The notes under the pieces are model-generated. The model was not told the DNA's origin. It worked only from the letters and a program-made list of their open reading frames with translations, and searched no databases. A DNA stretch of 64,000 nucleotides from Aquamicrobium aerolatum DSM 21857 (lineage in GTDB: Bacteria > Pseudomonadota > Alphaproteobacteria > Rhizobiales > Rhizobiaceae), in NCBI RefSeq assembly GCF_900113935.1, contig NZ_FORF01000008.1, positions 1-64,000 on the forward strand, given 5' to 3'. Every line of letters starts with the position of its first letter. Within the stretch, counting starts at the first letter, position 1. The translations under genes and the position numbers were made by a program. Shown here piece by piece: positions 42,093 to 49,807 of this stretch.

Positions 42093-43099
42093 CAGCCGGT
42101 CGCCTTCACCAGCTGGGCGATCACATCGCGGACGCTGATGCCTTCGGCGCGCGCGGCGAAAGTCAGCGCCATGCGGTGTTGAAGCACCGGCTCGGCCAGT
42201 GCGCGCACGTCATCGACTGAAGGTGCAAGCCGTCCATCATAGAGCGCGCGGGCGCGGGCGCACAGGGTCAGCGCCTGACTGGCGCGCGGACCGGGGCCCC
42301 ATGCGACGTGGCGGTCCGTCTCGGCATTGCCTTGGCCCGGTCGTGCGGAGCGCACCAGCGACAGGATCGCATCGACCACACTGTCCGGCACCGGCATGCG
42401 GCGAATCAGCGTCTGGATTTCCTTGAGGCGCGCGGCAGTCAGCACAGGCTGGGCAACCGCGTTGGCGACGCCCGTCGTCTCCAGCAGGATACGTCGCTCG
42501 GCATCAAGATCGGGATAGAGGATGTCGACCTGCATCAGGAAACGGTCGAGCTGCGCCTCGGGCAGCGGATAGGTGCCTTCCTGTTCCAGCGGGTTCTGGG
42601 TTGCCAGAACGTGGAACGGCGAAGGCAGGTCGTGCCGTTCGCCGGCGACTGTGACGTGATATTCCTGCATCGACTGCAGCAGCGCGGATTGCGTGCGCGG
42701 CGAGGCGCGGTTGATCTCGTCGGCCATCAGCAACTGCGCGAAAAGGGGGCCGGGGATGAACCGGAACGACCGGCGGCCGTTCTCGTCCTGATCCATCACT
42801 TCCGAACCCAGAATGTCCGAAGGCATCAGGTCGGGCGTGAATTGGATGCGCCGTCCATCGAGACCCAGAACGATCCCAAGCGTTTCGACCAGCTTGGTCT
42901 TGGCCAACCCCGGCACGCCGACCAGCAGCGCATGCCCGCCAGCCAGCAGCGCGACGAGGGTGCGTTCAATGACGCTTTCCTGGCCGAAGATGACGGTGCC
43001 GACGGCTTCGCGAACCCTCGCAATATCGGCGAGCGCGGCTTCGGCCTGCGCGATCATTTCACTGTCGCTGAGAGCTTGTTGCGGGGCGGTTGCATTCAT
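42092..43099 (-). CDS. moxR: MoxR-family AAA+ ATPase
   Basis: 335 residues. Walker A is LLVGVPGLAKTKLVETLG, Walker B LLMADEINRASPRTQSALLQ, and sensor 1 FHVLATQNPLEQEGTYPLPE, with AAA lid at the end. MoxR ATPases act as chaperone-like partners of VWA/DUF58 proteins, for example in activating metalloenzymes or in envelope stress. It is the first gene of the four-gene minus-strand operon and is divergent from the DUF1285 gene. Confidence 0.95.
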   Translation of the reverse strand: MNATAPQQALSDSEMIAQAEAALADIARVREAVGTVIFGQESVIERTLVALLAGGHALLVGVPGLAKTKLVETLGIVLGLDGRRIQFTPDLMPSDILGSEVMDQDENGRRSFRFIPGPLFAQLLMADEINRASPRTQSALLQSMQEYHVTVAGERHDLPSPFHVLATQNPLEQEGTYPLPEAQLDRFLMQVDILYPDLDAERRILLETTGVANAVAQPVLTAARLKEIQTLIRRMPVPDSVVDAILSLVRSARPGQGNAETDRHVAWGPGPRASQALTLCARARALYDGRLAPSVDDVRALAEPVLQHRMALTFAARAEGISVRDVIAQLVKATG

Positions 43100-43252
43100 G
43101 AAGTGTCCGGTCCCTACCAGTTGCGGAAAGCGCGTTGCGGATGTGATAACTCAGGATCAGGCCCACGACCAGACACCGACCCGTGTCCTTGCGCTCAACT
43201 TAAAACACTCAACAAGGCTGACAAGCGCGCCAACAGTGACTATTTCGTGACG

Positions 43253-43879
43253 ATGACCATGGATCAGGAAGACCGTTCACAAGGATCGAGCACCACCGAT
43301 ACGGCAGGCCTCGAAGCATTGATCGCACGTGCCGCGCGCGCAGGGAAAGGCTTGCCGCCGGTCGAGCGTTGGAACCCTTCTTTCTGCGGTGATCTCGACA
43401 TCGAGATCAGGAGCGACGGCACATGGTTCTATATGGGCACCCCGATCGGACGGATGCCGCTGGTGCAGCTGTTTTCCAGTGTTCTGCGCAAGGATGACGA
43501 CGGCGAGACCTATCTTGTGACGCCCGTCGAGAAGATCCGTATCCGCGTCGAAGATGCGCATTTCATCGCGGTTGAGGTCGATACGCGCATGGTCTCGGAC
43601 GAACAGGTGCTGACCTTCCGCACCAATGTCGGCGATGTGGTCGAGGCAGGCCCTGACAATCCGATCCGCTTCGTCGAAGATAAGGAAACTGGAGGGCTGA
43701 AGCCATATCTTCTGGTGCGCGGACGCCTTGAGGCGCTGGTTGCCCGTTCGGTGATGTACGAGCTTGCGGAGCTTGGCGAAGAAATGGACGTCGACGGCAA
43801 GCTGATGTTCGGTGTGCGCTCCAACGGCGCACTTTTTCCGATGATGCCTGTCGATGAACTGGAAAGACTGAGCAATTGA
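43253..43879 (+). CDS. DUF1285 domain protein
   Basis: 208 residues. It contains the DUF1285 pattern PPVERWNPSFCGDLDIEIRS, GTWFYMGTPIGRMPLV, LVTPVEKIRIRVEDAHFIAV and VMYELAELGEE. The function is unknown, but the gene commonly precedes a CoA-type Nudix hydrolase and the CCA enzyme in alphaproteobacteria, as it does here. The ATG at 43253 or the one two codons later (43259) may be the start; neither has a strong ribosome site. Confidence 0.88.
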   Translation: MTMDQEDRSQGSSTTDTAGLEALIARAARAGKGLPPVERWNPSFCGDLDIEIRSDGTWFYMGTPIGRMPLVQLFSSVLRKDDDGETYLVTPVEKIRIRVEDAHFIAVEVDTRMVSDEQVLTFRTNVGDVVEAGPDNPIRFVEDKETGGLKPYLLVRGRLEALVARSVMYELAELGEEMDVDGKLMFGVRSNGALFPMMPVDELERLSN

Positions 43880-44511
43880 TTTCGCATGCCCCGATGGGCC
43901 ACCGTTTTTCTGCCAGTGATTTCCGTGACCGTGTCCGCCGCTTGTCGGCGGCTGACGGGTCTGTCGATGGCGATCATACGCTGAACCCGGATATGCAGGA
44001 ACTGCTTGCGCAAATGAAATTGCGCGACGCGGCGGTGCTGATTCCGGTGGTTGATTATGGCGATCACACGCGCATGATCCTGACCAAGCGCACCGAGAAG
44101 CTGCGCTCGCATTCCGGGCAGATTTCCTTTCCCGGCGGGCGCATCGACGCGACGGACCCGACACCGGAATTCGCCGCCATGCGCGAAGCTGAAGAAGAGA
44201 TCGGGCTCACCCCGGATTACGTCGATGTCGTCGGACGGATGCCTGACTACGTCTCCGGTTCCGGCTTTCGCATCGCACCTATTCTCGCCGTTGTCCGGCC
44301 CGGATTTTCGTTGAAGATCAACGAGGACGAGGTGGATGACGCGTTTGAAGTGCCGTTGGGTTTCCTGATGGATCCGGCAAACCATAATCGCGAAAGCCGT
44401 ATCTGGCAGAACCGCGAGCGCTATTTCTACACCATGCCTTTCGGTGAACGGTACATCTGGGGCATCACTGCGGGCATCATCCGCAACCTCTATGAAAGGC
44501 TTTATGCGTGA
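43876..44511 (+). CDS. CoA pyrophosphatase-type Nudix hydrolase
   Basis: 211 residues of the NudL/YeaB CoA diphosphatase group. The Nudix box is GGRIDATDPTPEFAAMREAEEEIGL (canonical GX7E-type spacing of this subgroup with EAEEEIG), and the CoA motif upstream is LTKRTEKLRSHSGQISFPGG. The gene starts at TTG 43876 overlapping the DUF1285 stop (TTGA); ATG 43894 is an alternative. It overlaps the CCA gene by four bases, so the three are one coupled operon. Confidence 0.9.
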   Translation: MISHAPMGHRFSASDFRDRVRRLSAADGSVDGDHTLNPDMQELLAQMKLRDAAVLIPVVDYGDHTRMILTKRTEKLRSHSGQISFPGGRIDATDPTPEFAAMREAEEEIGLTPDYVDVVGRMPDYVSGSGFRIAPILAVVRPGFSLKINEDEVDDAFEVPLGFLMDPANHNRESRIWQNRERYFYTMPFGERYIWGITAGIIRNLYERLYA

Positions 44512-45770
44512 GTGATGTTTCTATCGCCGACAGGGTAGACTGGCTGAACGCGCCCGGTTTGCAGGCATTGCTCGCGGCGTTGTCTGCCGAGGGGCACGAG
44601 GCGCGCATTGCGGGCGGGGCGGTGCGCAACGCGCTGCTGGGCGCTGCCGTCAGTGATGTCGACATTGCCACCACCACCACACCCGACGAGACCGAGCGCC
44701 GCGCGCAGGCCGCAGGTTTCCGCACCGTCCCGACCGGCAAGGAGCACGGCACCATTACCGTGATCGTCGACGGGCGCGGCTATGAGGTCACCACCTTGCG
44801 GGCCGATGTCGAGACCAATGGCCGTCATGCGCGCGTCGTCTTCGGCACAGACTGGCAACAGGACGCCGAACGCCGCGACTTTACGATCAACGCGCTCTAT
44901 GCCACCGCGACCGGTGAGGTGATCGACCTTGTCGGCGGGCTGGCCGATCTTGAAAGCCGGACCTTGCGGTTCATTGGCGATGCGGAGCAGCGCATTCGCG
45001 AGGACTATCTGCGCATTCTGCGCTTCTTCCGCTTTTTCGCCTGGTATGGCGGCGGACGCCCGGATGCTGATGGGTTGCGCGCCTGCGTACGGTTGAAGGA
45101 TGGTCTGGCGGGGCTTTCCGCTGAACGGGTCTGGTCGGAGCTGCGCAAGCTTCTCGCGGCCCCCGATCCGTCGCGCGCCTTGTTGTGGATGCGGCAGTCG
45201 GGCGTGCTGACCGCCATTCTTCCCGAAAGCGAAAAATGGGGCATCGACGCGATCCATGGGCTGGTCGCGGCAGAGCGCGATCTTGGCTGGACGCCTGATC
45301 CGATGCTGCGGCTGGAAGCGATCCTGCCGCCGGATGAAGCGCGAATGGCCATTCTTTCCAAGCGCTTGCGCCTTTCGAATGCCGACGCTGCACGGCTTGC
45401 TACCTGGGCGATGACGTCGCCAATCAGCGATAAGACGGGCGATGCCGCGTTCCAGAAGATGATATATCGCGGTGACGTTCAGGGCATCGAGGATTGGCTG
45501 CGGCTGGCGCTGGCTTCCTCGCGCACCCGCGCCGACCAGGACATGGCCGCGCTCACGGAAGCGGGCGGCTATTCAAGGCTGCTGCGACTGCTGGGAGAAT
45601 GGCAGCGTCCGGTGTTTCCGGTGAAGGGTGGCGATCTGGTTTCGCTTGGTGCAGCGCAGGATCGACGCCTTGGCGAGACGCTGAAAGCCCTTGAAGATGA
45701 ATGGGTTGACGGTGGTTTTCAACTCGAGCGCGACGCGCTGCTGGCGCGCGCCGCTCAGTTGATGGGCTGA
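44508..45770 (+). CDS. cca: CCA tRNA nucleotidyltransferase
   Basis: 420 residues. The nucleotidyltransferase head has ARIAGGAVRNALLG and the catalytic SDVDIATTTTPDETE, followed by EVTTLRADVETNGRHARVVF and RRDFTINALYA, and the RNA-binding part with EQRIREDYLRILRFFRFFA. It adds or repairs the 3' CCA of tRNAs. The GTG start overlaps the Nudix stop (GTGA). The tRNA-Arg in this window already encodes CCA, so the enzyme is needed for repair and for other tRNAs. Confidence 0.94.
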   Translation: MSDVSIADRVDWLNAPGLQALLAALSAEGHEARIAGGAVRNALLGAAVSDVDIATTTTPDETERRAQAAGFRTVPTGKEHGTITVIVDGRGYEVTTLRADVETNGRHARVVFGTDWQQDAERRDFTINALYATATGEVIDLVGGLADLESRTLRFIGDAEQRIREDYLRILRFFRFFAWYGGGRPDADGLRACVRLKDGLAGLSAERVWSELRKLLAAPDPSRALLWMRQSGVLTAILPESEKWGIDAIHGLVAAERDLGWTPDPMLRLEAILPPDEARMAILSKRLRLSNADAARLATWAMTSPISDKTGDAAFQKMIYRGDVQGIEDWLRLALASSRTRADQDMAALTEAGGYSRLLRLLGEWQRPVFPVKGGDLVSLGAAQDRRLGETLKALEDEWVDGGFQLERDALLARAAQLMG

Positions 45771-45779
45771 CCGCTAGGG

Positions 45780-45965
45780 TCAGGCGTTCTCGCGGTGGTT
45801 GGTGACGCGGGAGCGGATGGCCTCGACCATCGTTTCCCGGATGACGGTCTCGCCGTGGGTTTCACGCATGTGTTCGACGGCGCGGCGCATCACTTCGGCT
45901 TCTTCCGCATGACGCGTCTGCCATTGGCAACCGGGAACCAGCGATCCGCATTGAAATTCCTTCAT
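45780..45965 (-). CDS. DUF1059 domain small protein
   Basis: 61 residues with the DUF1059 pattern: MKEFQCGSLVPGCQWQTR, then VMRRAVEHMRETHGE. Two cysteines (CGSLVPGC) and a His near the end of the helix may bind metal. The function is unknown; such proteins are widespread in bacteria and archaea. It converges with the CCA gene, nine bases away. Confidence 0.88.
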   Translation of the reverse strand: MKEFQCGSLVPGCQWQTRHAEEAEVMRRAVEHMRETHGETVIRETMVEAIRSRVTNHRENA

Positions 45966-46048
45966 CGGAGTCTCCCTTCATTGGCGCAGTTCAGTGGACG
46001 CCAATGAAATCAATATAGAGCGGCTTCGATCAAACAGCCAATGCGCTG

Positions 46049-46258
46049 TTACAGCGATGCGCCGGTGGCGGCTGCTGAATCGCCGCTGGGAGAACGGTCG
46101 CGGGTTCGGAATTCCTGGGTGAAGTCGGTCTTGCCGGTCAGCTTGCGCTCATACTGGGCACGTGTGTAGCCGGGAGGCGGGTCGCCACGGAAAGCCGGTC
46201 CGGATGAAGAGCATCCGGCGAGCAAGCCAAGTGACATTAATGCAAGTGCATATCTCAT
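46049..46258 (-). CDS. Small lipoprotein
   Basis: 69 residues. From ATG 46258 the signal peptide MRYALALMSLGLLAGC ends in a lipobox (LLAGC), so the mature protein starts at Cys16 and is anchored in a membrane. The rest is Pro/Arg-rich and short (DPPPGYTRAQYERKLTGKTD). AAGG lies nine bases upstream. A longer in-frame start (46336) would hide the lipobox. The function is unknown. Confidence 0.8.
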   Translation of the reverse strand: MRYALALMSLGLLAGCSSSGPAFRGDPPPGYTRAQYERKLTGKTDFTQEFRTRDRSPSGDSAAATGASL

Positions 46259-46374
46259 TTCACGCTGCCTTGAGAAGTAATTGTTTTCGCTGACGTTATC
46301 AGCTTTCGGCGCGAAAGTGTCCATGAATTTGTCCACAACGGCAATTCAGAAGGCAAAACGCAGGCAAAATTTGG

Positions 46375-47127
46375 CTAGCGTCCGGCGTTACCGAGCCATT
46401 CCGCGACGATCCGGACATCCTCTTTTCCAAGCCCGTGATCCGAGCCGATCACACGGGCGTCGACACGCGCGCCGCAACTGCGAAGACGGTCGGCAAGTTT
46501 CGGGGCAAACGGAAAATACAGCGTGTCGCGCTCGCCGGCGATGGTCAGGATGCGGGTTTGCGAAAGATCGACTTTCGGCGCGTCCTGCAGCACCGGCATG
46601 GCGCGCAAAAGAACAGCGCTTCGAACAAGGTCGGGATGCAACTGCGTCAAGGCGGCGATCAGATTGGCGCCGTTGGAGTAGCCGAGAAACGTCACATTCG
46701 ACAGGTCGAGCCGGTTTTCCGTTGCGAGGGTATTGAGAAACTTGACGAAGGCGTCTGCCTCGGTGCGCACGTCGGTCTGGTCGAACTCGGTTGCGGTGAT
46801 GCGCTTGTACCAGCGTTTGACGCCATCCTGGACGATGCGGCCACGAATGCCGATGAGCGTGGCGTCAGGTGCGATGGCCTCCGCGAGCGAGGCGAGGGTG
46901 GTTTCATCCCCACCCGAGCCATGCAGCATTATGATGGTCCGGCCACTGGGATTGGTCGGACGAAAGAGACGATGGATGAAGGGAGTTTCGGGAACTGCCT
47001 TGTCGAGCGAAACAGCGGCGCTCTTGAGCATCGCGGCAGTGACCGCGGTGTCGGAGGACGGCACGGCGGCCGCCGATATGGTGAGGGCAAGGCTCATGAC
47101 GAGCGCAAGTGGGGTGCGGGACAGCAT
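46375..47127 (-). CDS. Secreted alpha/beta-hydrolase (predicted esterase)
   Basis: 250 residues with a signal peptide (MLSRTPLALVMSLALTISAA). The hydrolase core resembles carboxylesterase/phospholipase-type serine hydrolases: IIMLHGSGGDETTLASLAEA, nucleophile elbow TFLGYSNGANLIAAL (Ser), ILTIAGERDTLYFP (Asp) and the catalytic His in VIGSDHGLGKEDV. Periplasmic location is expected. The substrate is unknown. Confidence 0.88.
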   Translation of the reverse strand: MLSRTPLALVMSLALTISAAAVPSSDTAVTAAMLKSAAVSLDKAVPETPFIHRLFRPTNPSGRTIIMLHGSGGDETTLASLAEAIAPDATLIGIRGRIVQDGVKRWYKRITATEFDQTDVRTEADAFVKFLNTLATENRLDLSNVTFLGYSNGANLIAALTQLHPDLVRSAVLLRAMPVLQDAPKVDLSQTRILTIAGERDTLYFPFAPKLADRLRSCGARVDARVIGSDHGLGKEDVRIVAEWLGNAGR

Positions 47128-47339
47128 GACGCAATCCTGATGGTTAAAGTTTTACTGAAACCTTACCGTCGCCACGACGAGATTGCCGGTGATGTCGCCT
47201 TGCAACACCGCAGAAGTCCCGCCGTACGAGCCGGAAAGCCTCTCTCCAAAGCGCGGGCGGTATATCGTCAATATTTCAAGCCGTCACGATGCGTGAGGGC
47301 GGACGCAGATCACATCTTTGTGTCCGTTACGTCATGTCC

Positions 47340-47367
47340 AGGAAACAGGCCGGTGTTGCGACCGGCC
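47340..47367 (-). terminator. Terminator after hemF
   Basis: On the minus strand GGCCGGT-N6-ACCGGCC is followed by TGTTTCC. It lies about 35 bases past the hemF stop. The sequence is symmetric enough to terminate in both directions. Confidence 0.7.
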
Positions 47368-47400
47368 TTCCTCGATCTTGTCATGTGCGGTGACGCGGCC

Positions 47401-48315
47401 TTACGGCCATTTGACCTCTGGCGGCAGGCTCGAAAGGATCGAGTTGACGTTGCCGCCGGTCTTGAGGCCGAAGATGGTGCCACGGTCGTGCAGGAGGTTG
47501 AACTCGACATAGCGTCCGCGACGGATGAGCTGTTCTTCGCGGTCCGCTTCGGTCCAGTTCTCGTTGAAGTTCTTGCGCACGAGGTGGTTGTAGACGACCT
47601 GGAAGGTGCGGCCGACATCCTGCGTGAAGCGGAAGTCCGCATCCCAGCCGCCGCGTTCTTCGGGGGTCTTCAGCCAGTCATAGAAGATGCCGCCGACACC
47701 GCGCGGTTCGTTGCGATGCGAGAGGAAGAAATATTCGTCGCACCACTGCTTATAGCGGTCATAGTCGGCAACGCTCGGGTGCTTCTGGCAGACGAAGCGC
47801 ATCGACTTGTGGAAAGCCTGCGTGTCGGGATCTTCCTGGGTGCGACGCCGGTCGAGAACCGGCGTCAGATCCGCGCCGCCACCGAACCACTGGCGGGTGG
47901 TGACAACCATGCGCGTGTTCATGTGGACCGCTGGAACGTGCGGGTTCTGCGGGTGGGCGATCAGCGAGATGCCGGACGCCCAGAAACGCGGGTCTTCGGA
48001 CGCGCCGGGAATCTGGGTGCGGAATTCCGGCGAGAATTCGCCATAGACGGTGGAGACGTGGACGCCGACCTTTTCGAAGACGCGGCCATGCATCATCGAC
48101 ATGACGCCGCCGCCGCCTTCGCCTTCGTGGCGCTGCCACGGCGTGCGCTCGAAGCGACCGGGCGACCAACTGGACAGCGGGCCTTCGAGATCATCCTCGA
48201 TCTTTTCGAAAGTGTCGCAGATGCGATCGCGCAGTTCTTCAAACCACGCCTGAGCGATGGCCTTTTTTTCCTCGATATTGTCGGGCAAACCGGCGGGCAG
48301 TTCGGGGCGTTGCAT
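47401..48315 (-). CDS. hemF: Oxygen-dependent coproporphyrinogen III oxidase
   Basis: 304 residues, usual for HemF. It converts coproporphyrinogen III to protoporphyrinogen IX with oxygen, a step in heme synthesis. Conserved segments include [69 protein letters not shown] and [18 protein letters not shown]. The heme need fits the nearby cytochrome bc1 genes, although they are separate transcripts. Confidence 0.97.
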   Translation of the reverse strand: MQRPELPAGLPDNIEEKKAIAQAWFEELRDRICDTFEKIEDDLEGPLSSWSPGRFERTPWQRHEGEGGGGVMSMMHGRVFEKVGVHVSTVYGEFSPEFRTQIPGASEDPRFWASGISLIAHPQNPHVPAVHMNTRMVVTTRQWFGGGADLTPVLDRRRTQEDPDTQAFHKSMRFVCQKHPSVADYDRYKQWCDEYFFLSHRNEPRGVGGIFYDWLKTPEERGGWDADFRFTQDVGRTFQVVYNHLVRKNFNENWTEADREEQLIRRGRYVEFNLLHDRGTIFGLKTGGNVNSILSSLPPEVKWP

Positions 48316-48440
48316 TCACAGCTCCATAAAGCCGTCAGACCGAAAACGACCGGTCAGCGGACAAAGGGACTCGTCAAGTTGTGCGCTGATCCCTAATCTG
48401 TTGAGACAAAGGGTCAAGGATTTTCAGGGTATATAAGCCG

Positions 48441-48698
48441 ATGCGCCTGCCTGCGAAACCACCTTTCGAAAGTTTGAAGCGGAGCCTCGACAAAAGCCGG
48501 GCCGGCTTCGGACGTCAGGCGCGCGACGGGTTCCTGCGCGAAACGTTCAAGCTGCCCCGCGACGACGCACGCGCCAAGGCACGCGAGTGGTTCGACCGAT
48601 GGCCGCGCCAGGCCTACTGGACCGAGATCGAAAGCTGGTGCGAGCAGCCCGGCGACGTGATCGAGTTCACGATCCGGCGGCTGCCGACCGCAGATTGA
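48441..48698 (+). CDS. Conserved small protein of unknown function
   Basis: 85 residues, basic, with no membrane segment: PFESLKRSLDKSRAGFGRQA, LRETFKLPRDDARAKAREWF, RWPRQAYWTEIESW. The composition and a compact Trp-rich C-terminus look real, and similar ORFs occur between hemF and trmL in related genomes (from memory). The last 32 bases overlap the 3' end of trmL on the opposite strand. Confidence 0.7.
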   Translation: MRLPAKPPFESLKRSLDKSRAGFGRQARDGFLRETFKLPRDDARAKAREWFDRWPRQAYWTEIESWCEQPGDVIEFTIRRLPTAD

Positions 48699-49155
48699 CC
48701 TGCCGCAAGGCTTCACCAGCCGTCATCGCCGCAGACAGCGCCAGATTGAGGCTGCGGGCGCCGGGACGCATGGGAATGAGCAATCGCGCATCGGCTGCTG
48801 CGTGCACATTGTCCGGGACACCCGCCGATTCGCGACCGAAGAGAAGAATATCCCCGTCGCGAAACTCGCAATGGGTATAGGGCTGGGCAGCGCGCGTCGT
48901 CATGAGGAGGAGCCGGCGGCCCTCGCTGCGGCGCTGCGCGTCGAAAACGTCCCACGAAATGTGGCGGGTGAGGGCGGCCATTTCCAGATAGTCCATGCCA
49001 GCGCGCTTGAGGGCGCGGTCAGACATGTCGAACCCGGCGGGCTCGATGATGTCGACGCCAAGGCCGAGGCAGGCGGCCATGCGCAGGATCGTGCCGGTAT
49101 TGCCGGGTATGTCCGGTTGATACAGCGCGATACGGATGGGCGGTTGCGGGGTCAT
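48667..49155 (-). CDS. trmL: tRNA (cytidine/uridine-2'-O-)-methyltransferase TrmL
   Basis: 162 residues, the SPOUT-class size of TrmL, which methylates position 34 of certain leucine tRNAs. Motifs in order are RIALYQPDIPGNTGTILRMA, then GLGVDIIEPAGF, LLLMTTRAAQPYTHCEFRDG and LLIPMRPGARSLNLALSAAM; the last forms the knotted SAM site. ATG 49155 matches family N-termini; the frame extends upstream without support. It converges with the 85-residue gene and overlaps it. Confidence 0.92.
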   Translation of the reverse strand: MTPQPPIRIALYQPDIPGNTGTILRMAACLGLGVDIIEPAGFDMSDRALKRAGMDYLEMAALTRHISWDVFDAQRRSEGRRLLLMTTRAAQPYTHCEFRDGDILLFGRESAGVPDNVHAAADARLLIPMRPGARSLNLALSAAMTAGEALRQVNLRSAAAGS

Positions 49156-49345
49156 GGGCGATTGTTCTCTTCGGTGCCGGTTCACGCGTGTCATGCACCC
49201 GCAGGGCGGCGATCTCAACTGGCTGCCACTGTTGCCACAGAATCACAAGATGGCGGGTTTGCTGATATTGGCGGTTGCTTCGGGTGGCATTTGCGCGGTT
49301 TCGAGGATATAAAACGCCATCTCAACCCAACCGCAGGAGGCAGAG

Positions 49346-49402
49346 ATGGACTTTGTGATTTCGACGCCACTCATGCACATGCGCGATAAGCGCCTGTTCT
49401 GA
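49346..49402 (+). CDS. Short upstream ORF (18 codons) with a strong ribosome binding site
   Basis: MDFVISTPLMHMRDKRLF, ATG 49346 to TGA 49402, preceded by GCAGGAGGCAGAG, the best ribosome site in this spacer. It lies about 90 bases before the next gene, with palindromes in between. It may be a leader peptide for the downstream ABC genes or a small protein; no family is known to me. Confidence 0.5.
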   Translation: MDFVISTPLMHMRDKRLF

Positions 49403-49428
49403 CTGCGGTTTCGGTTCGACCCCAGAAT

Positions 49429-49489
49429 TTTCAGATCTGAAATTTGGTCGCGATTCCGCCGGAAGCATACTTCCGAATTGAAGGAATTC
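49429..49489 (+). promoter_or_regulatory. Cluster of palindromes before the ABC exporter operon
   Basis: Three inverted repeats stand close together: TTTCAGATCTGAAA (49429-49442), GGAAG-CATA-CTTCC (49461-49474) and GAATT-GAAGG-AATTC (49475-49489). The last contains the AAGG that would serve as ribosome binding site of the gene at 49496, so folding could control its translation. The first may be an operator. Confidence 0.5.
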
Positions 49490-49495
49490 TGACCG

Positions 49496-49783
49496 ATGAC
49501 ATCCGAGAAGAAAAACGCCGGGCGCGTCAGCCCGTTTCACCTTTCCGCTCCCGACACTGCAAAATCTGTACTGAGCGCGACAATTGCGTCTCCTGCTGAC
49601 ACAAGCCTGTCAGCAGCGTTCAGGCATGTGATTGGGCGCGGGCAGACCGAGTCGCCATTTGCGAATGCTGGTGCGAGCCCTGTTCAGGACTTTGCCCGGC
49701 ACCCCAAGGCAGACCGGGCCGGCAAGCCGCTATCGAGCGCCCCACGCAAGAATCACATCGGGCCGCGCAGCGGCCACAAGTGA
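49496..49783 (+). CDS. Small hypothetical protein upstream of the ABC exporters
   Basis: 95 residues, hydrophilic and low in complexity (Ala, Ser, Lys, Arg), ending KNHIGPRSGHK. Similar basic GPRSGHK-type tails occur in small rhizobial proteins, but I do not recognise a defined family. AAGGAATT lies 10 bases before the ATG. It ends 24 bases before the first exporter gene and would be in its transcript. Overprediction is possible. Confidence 0.5.
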   Translation: MTSEKKNAGRVSPFHLSAPDTAKSVLSATIASPADTSLSAAFRHVIGRGQTESPFANAGASPVQDFARHPKADRAGKPLSSAPRKNHIGPRSGHK

Positions 49784-49807
49784 CACGATTTTAGAAAAGA
49801 CTTCGCC

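Noticed and set aside
43200-43252. N-terminal extension of the DUF1285 frame back to 42308
   Set aside because: The long frame is antisense to moxR; DUF1285 similarity begins only after 43253.
46435-48396. A 653-codon plus-strand frame opposite the esterase and hemF
   Set aside because: Antisense to two clear genes; no start signal or protein family.
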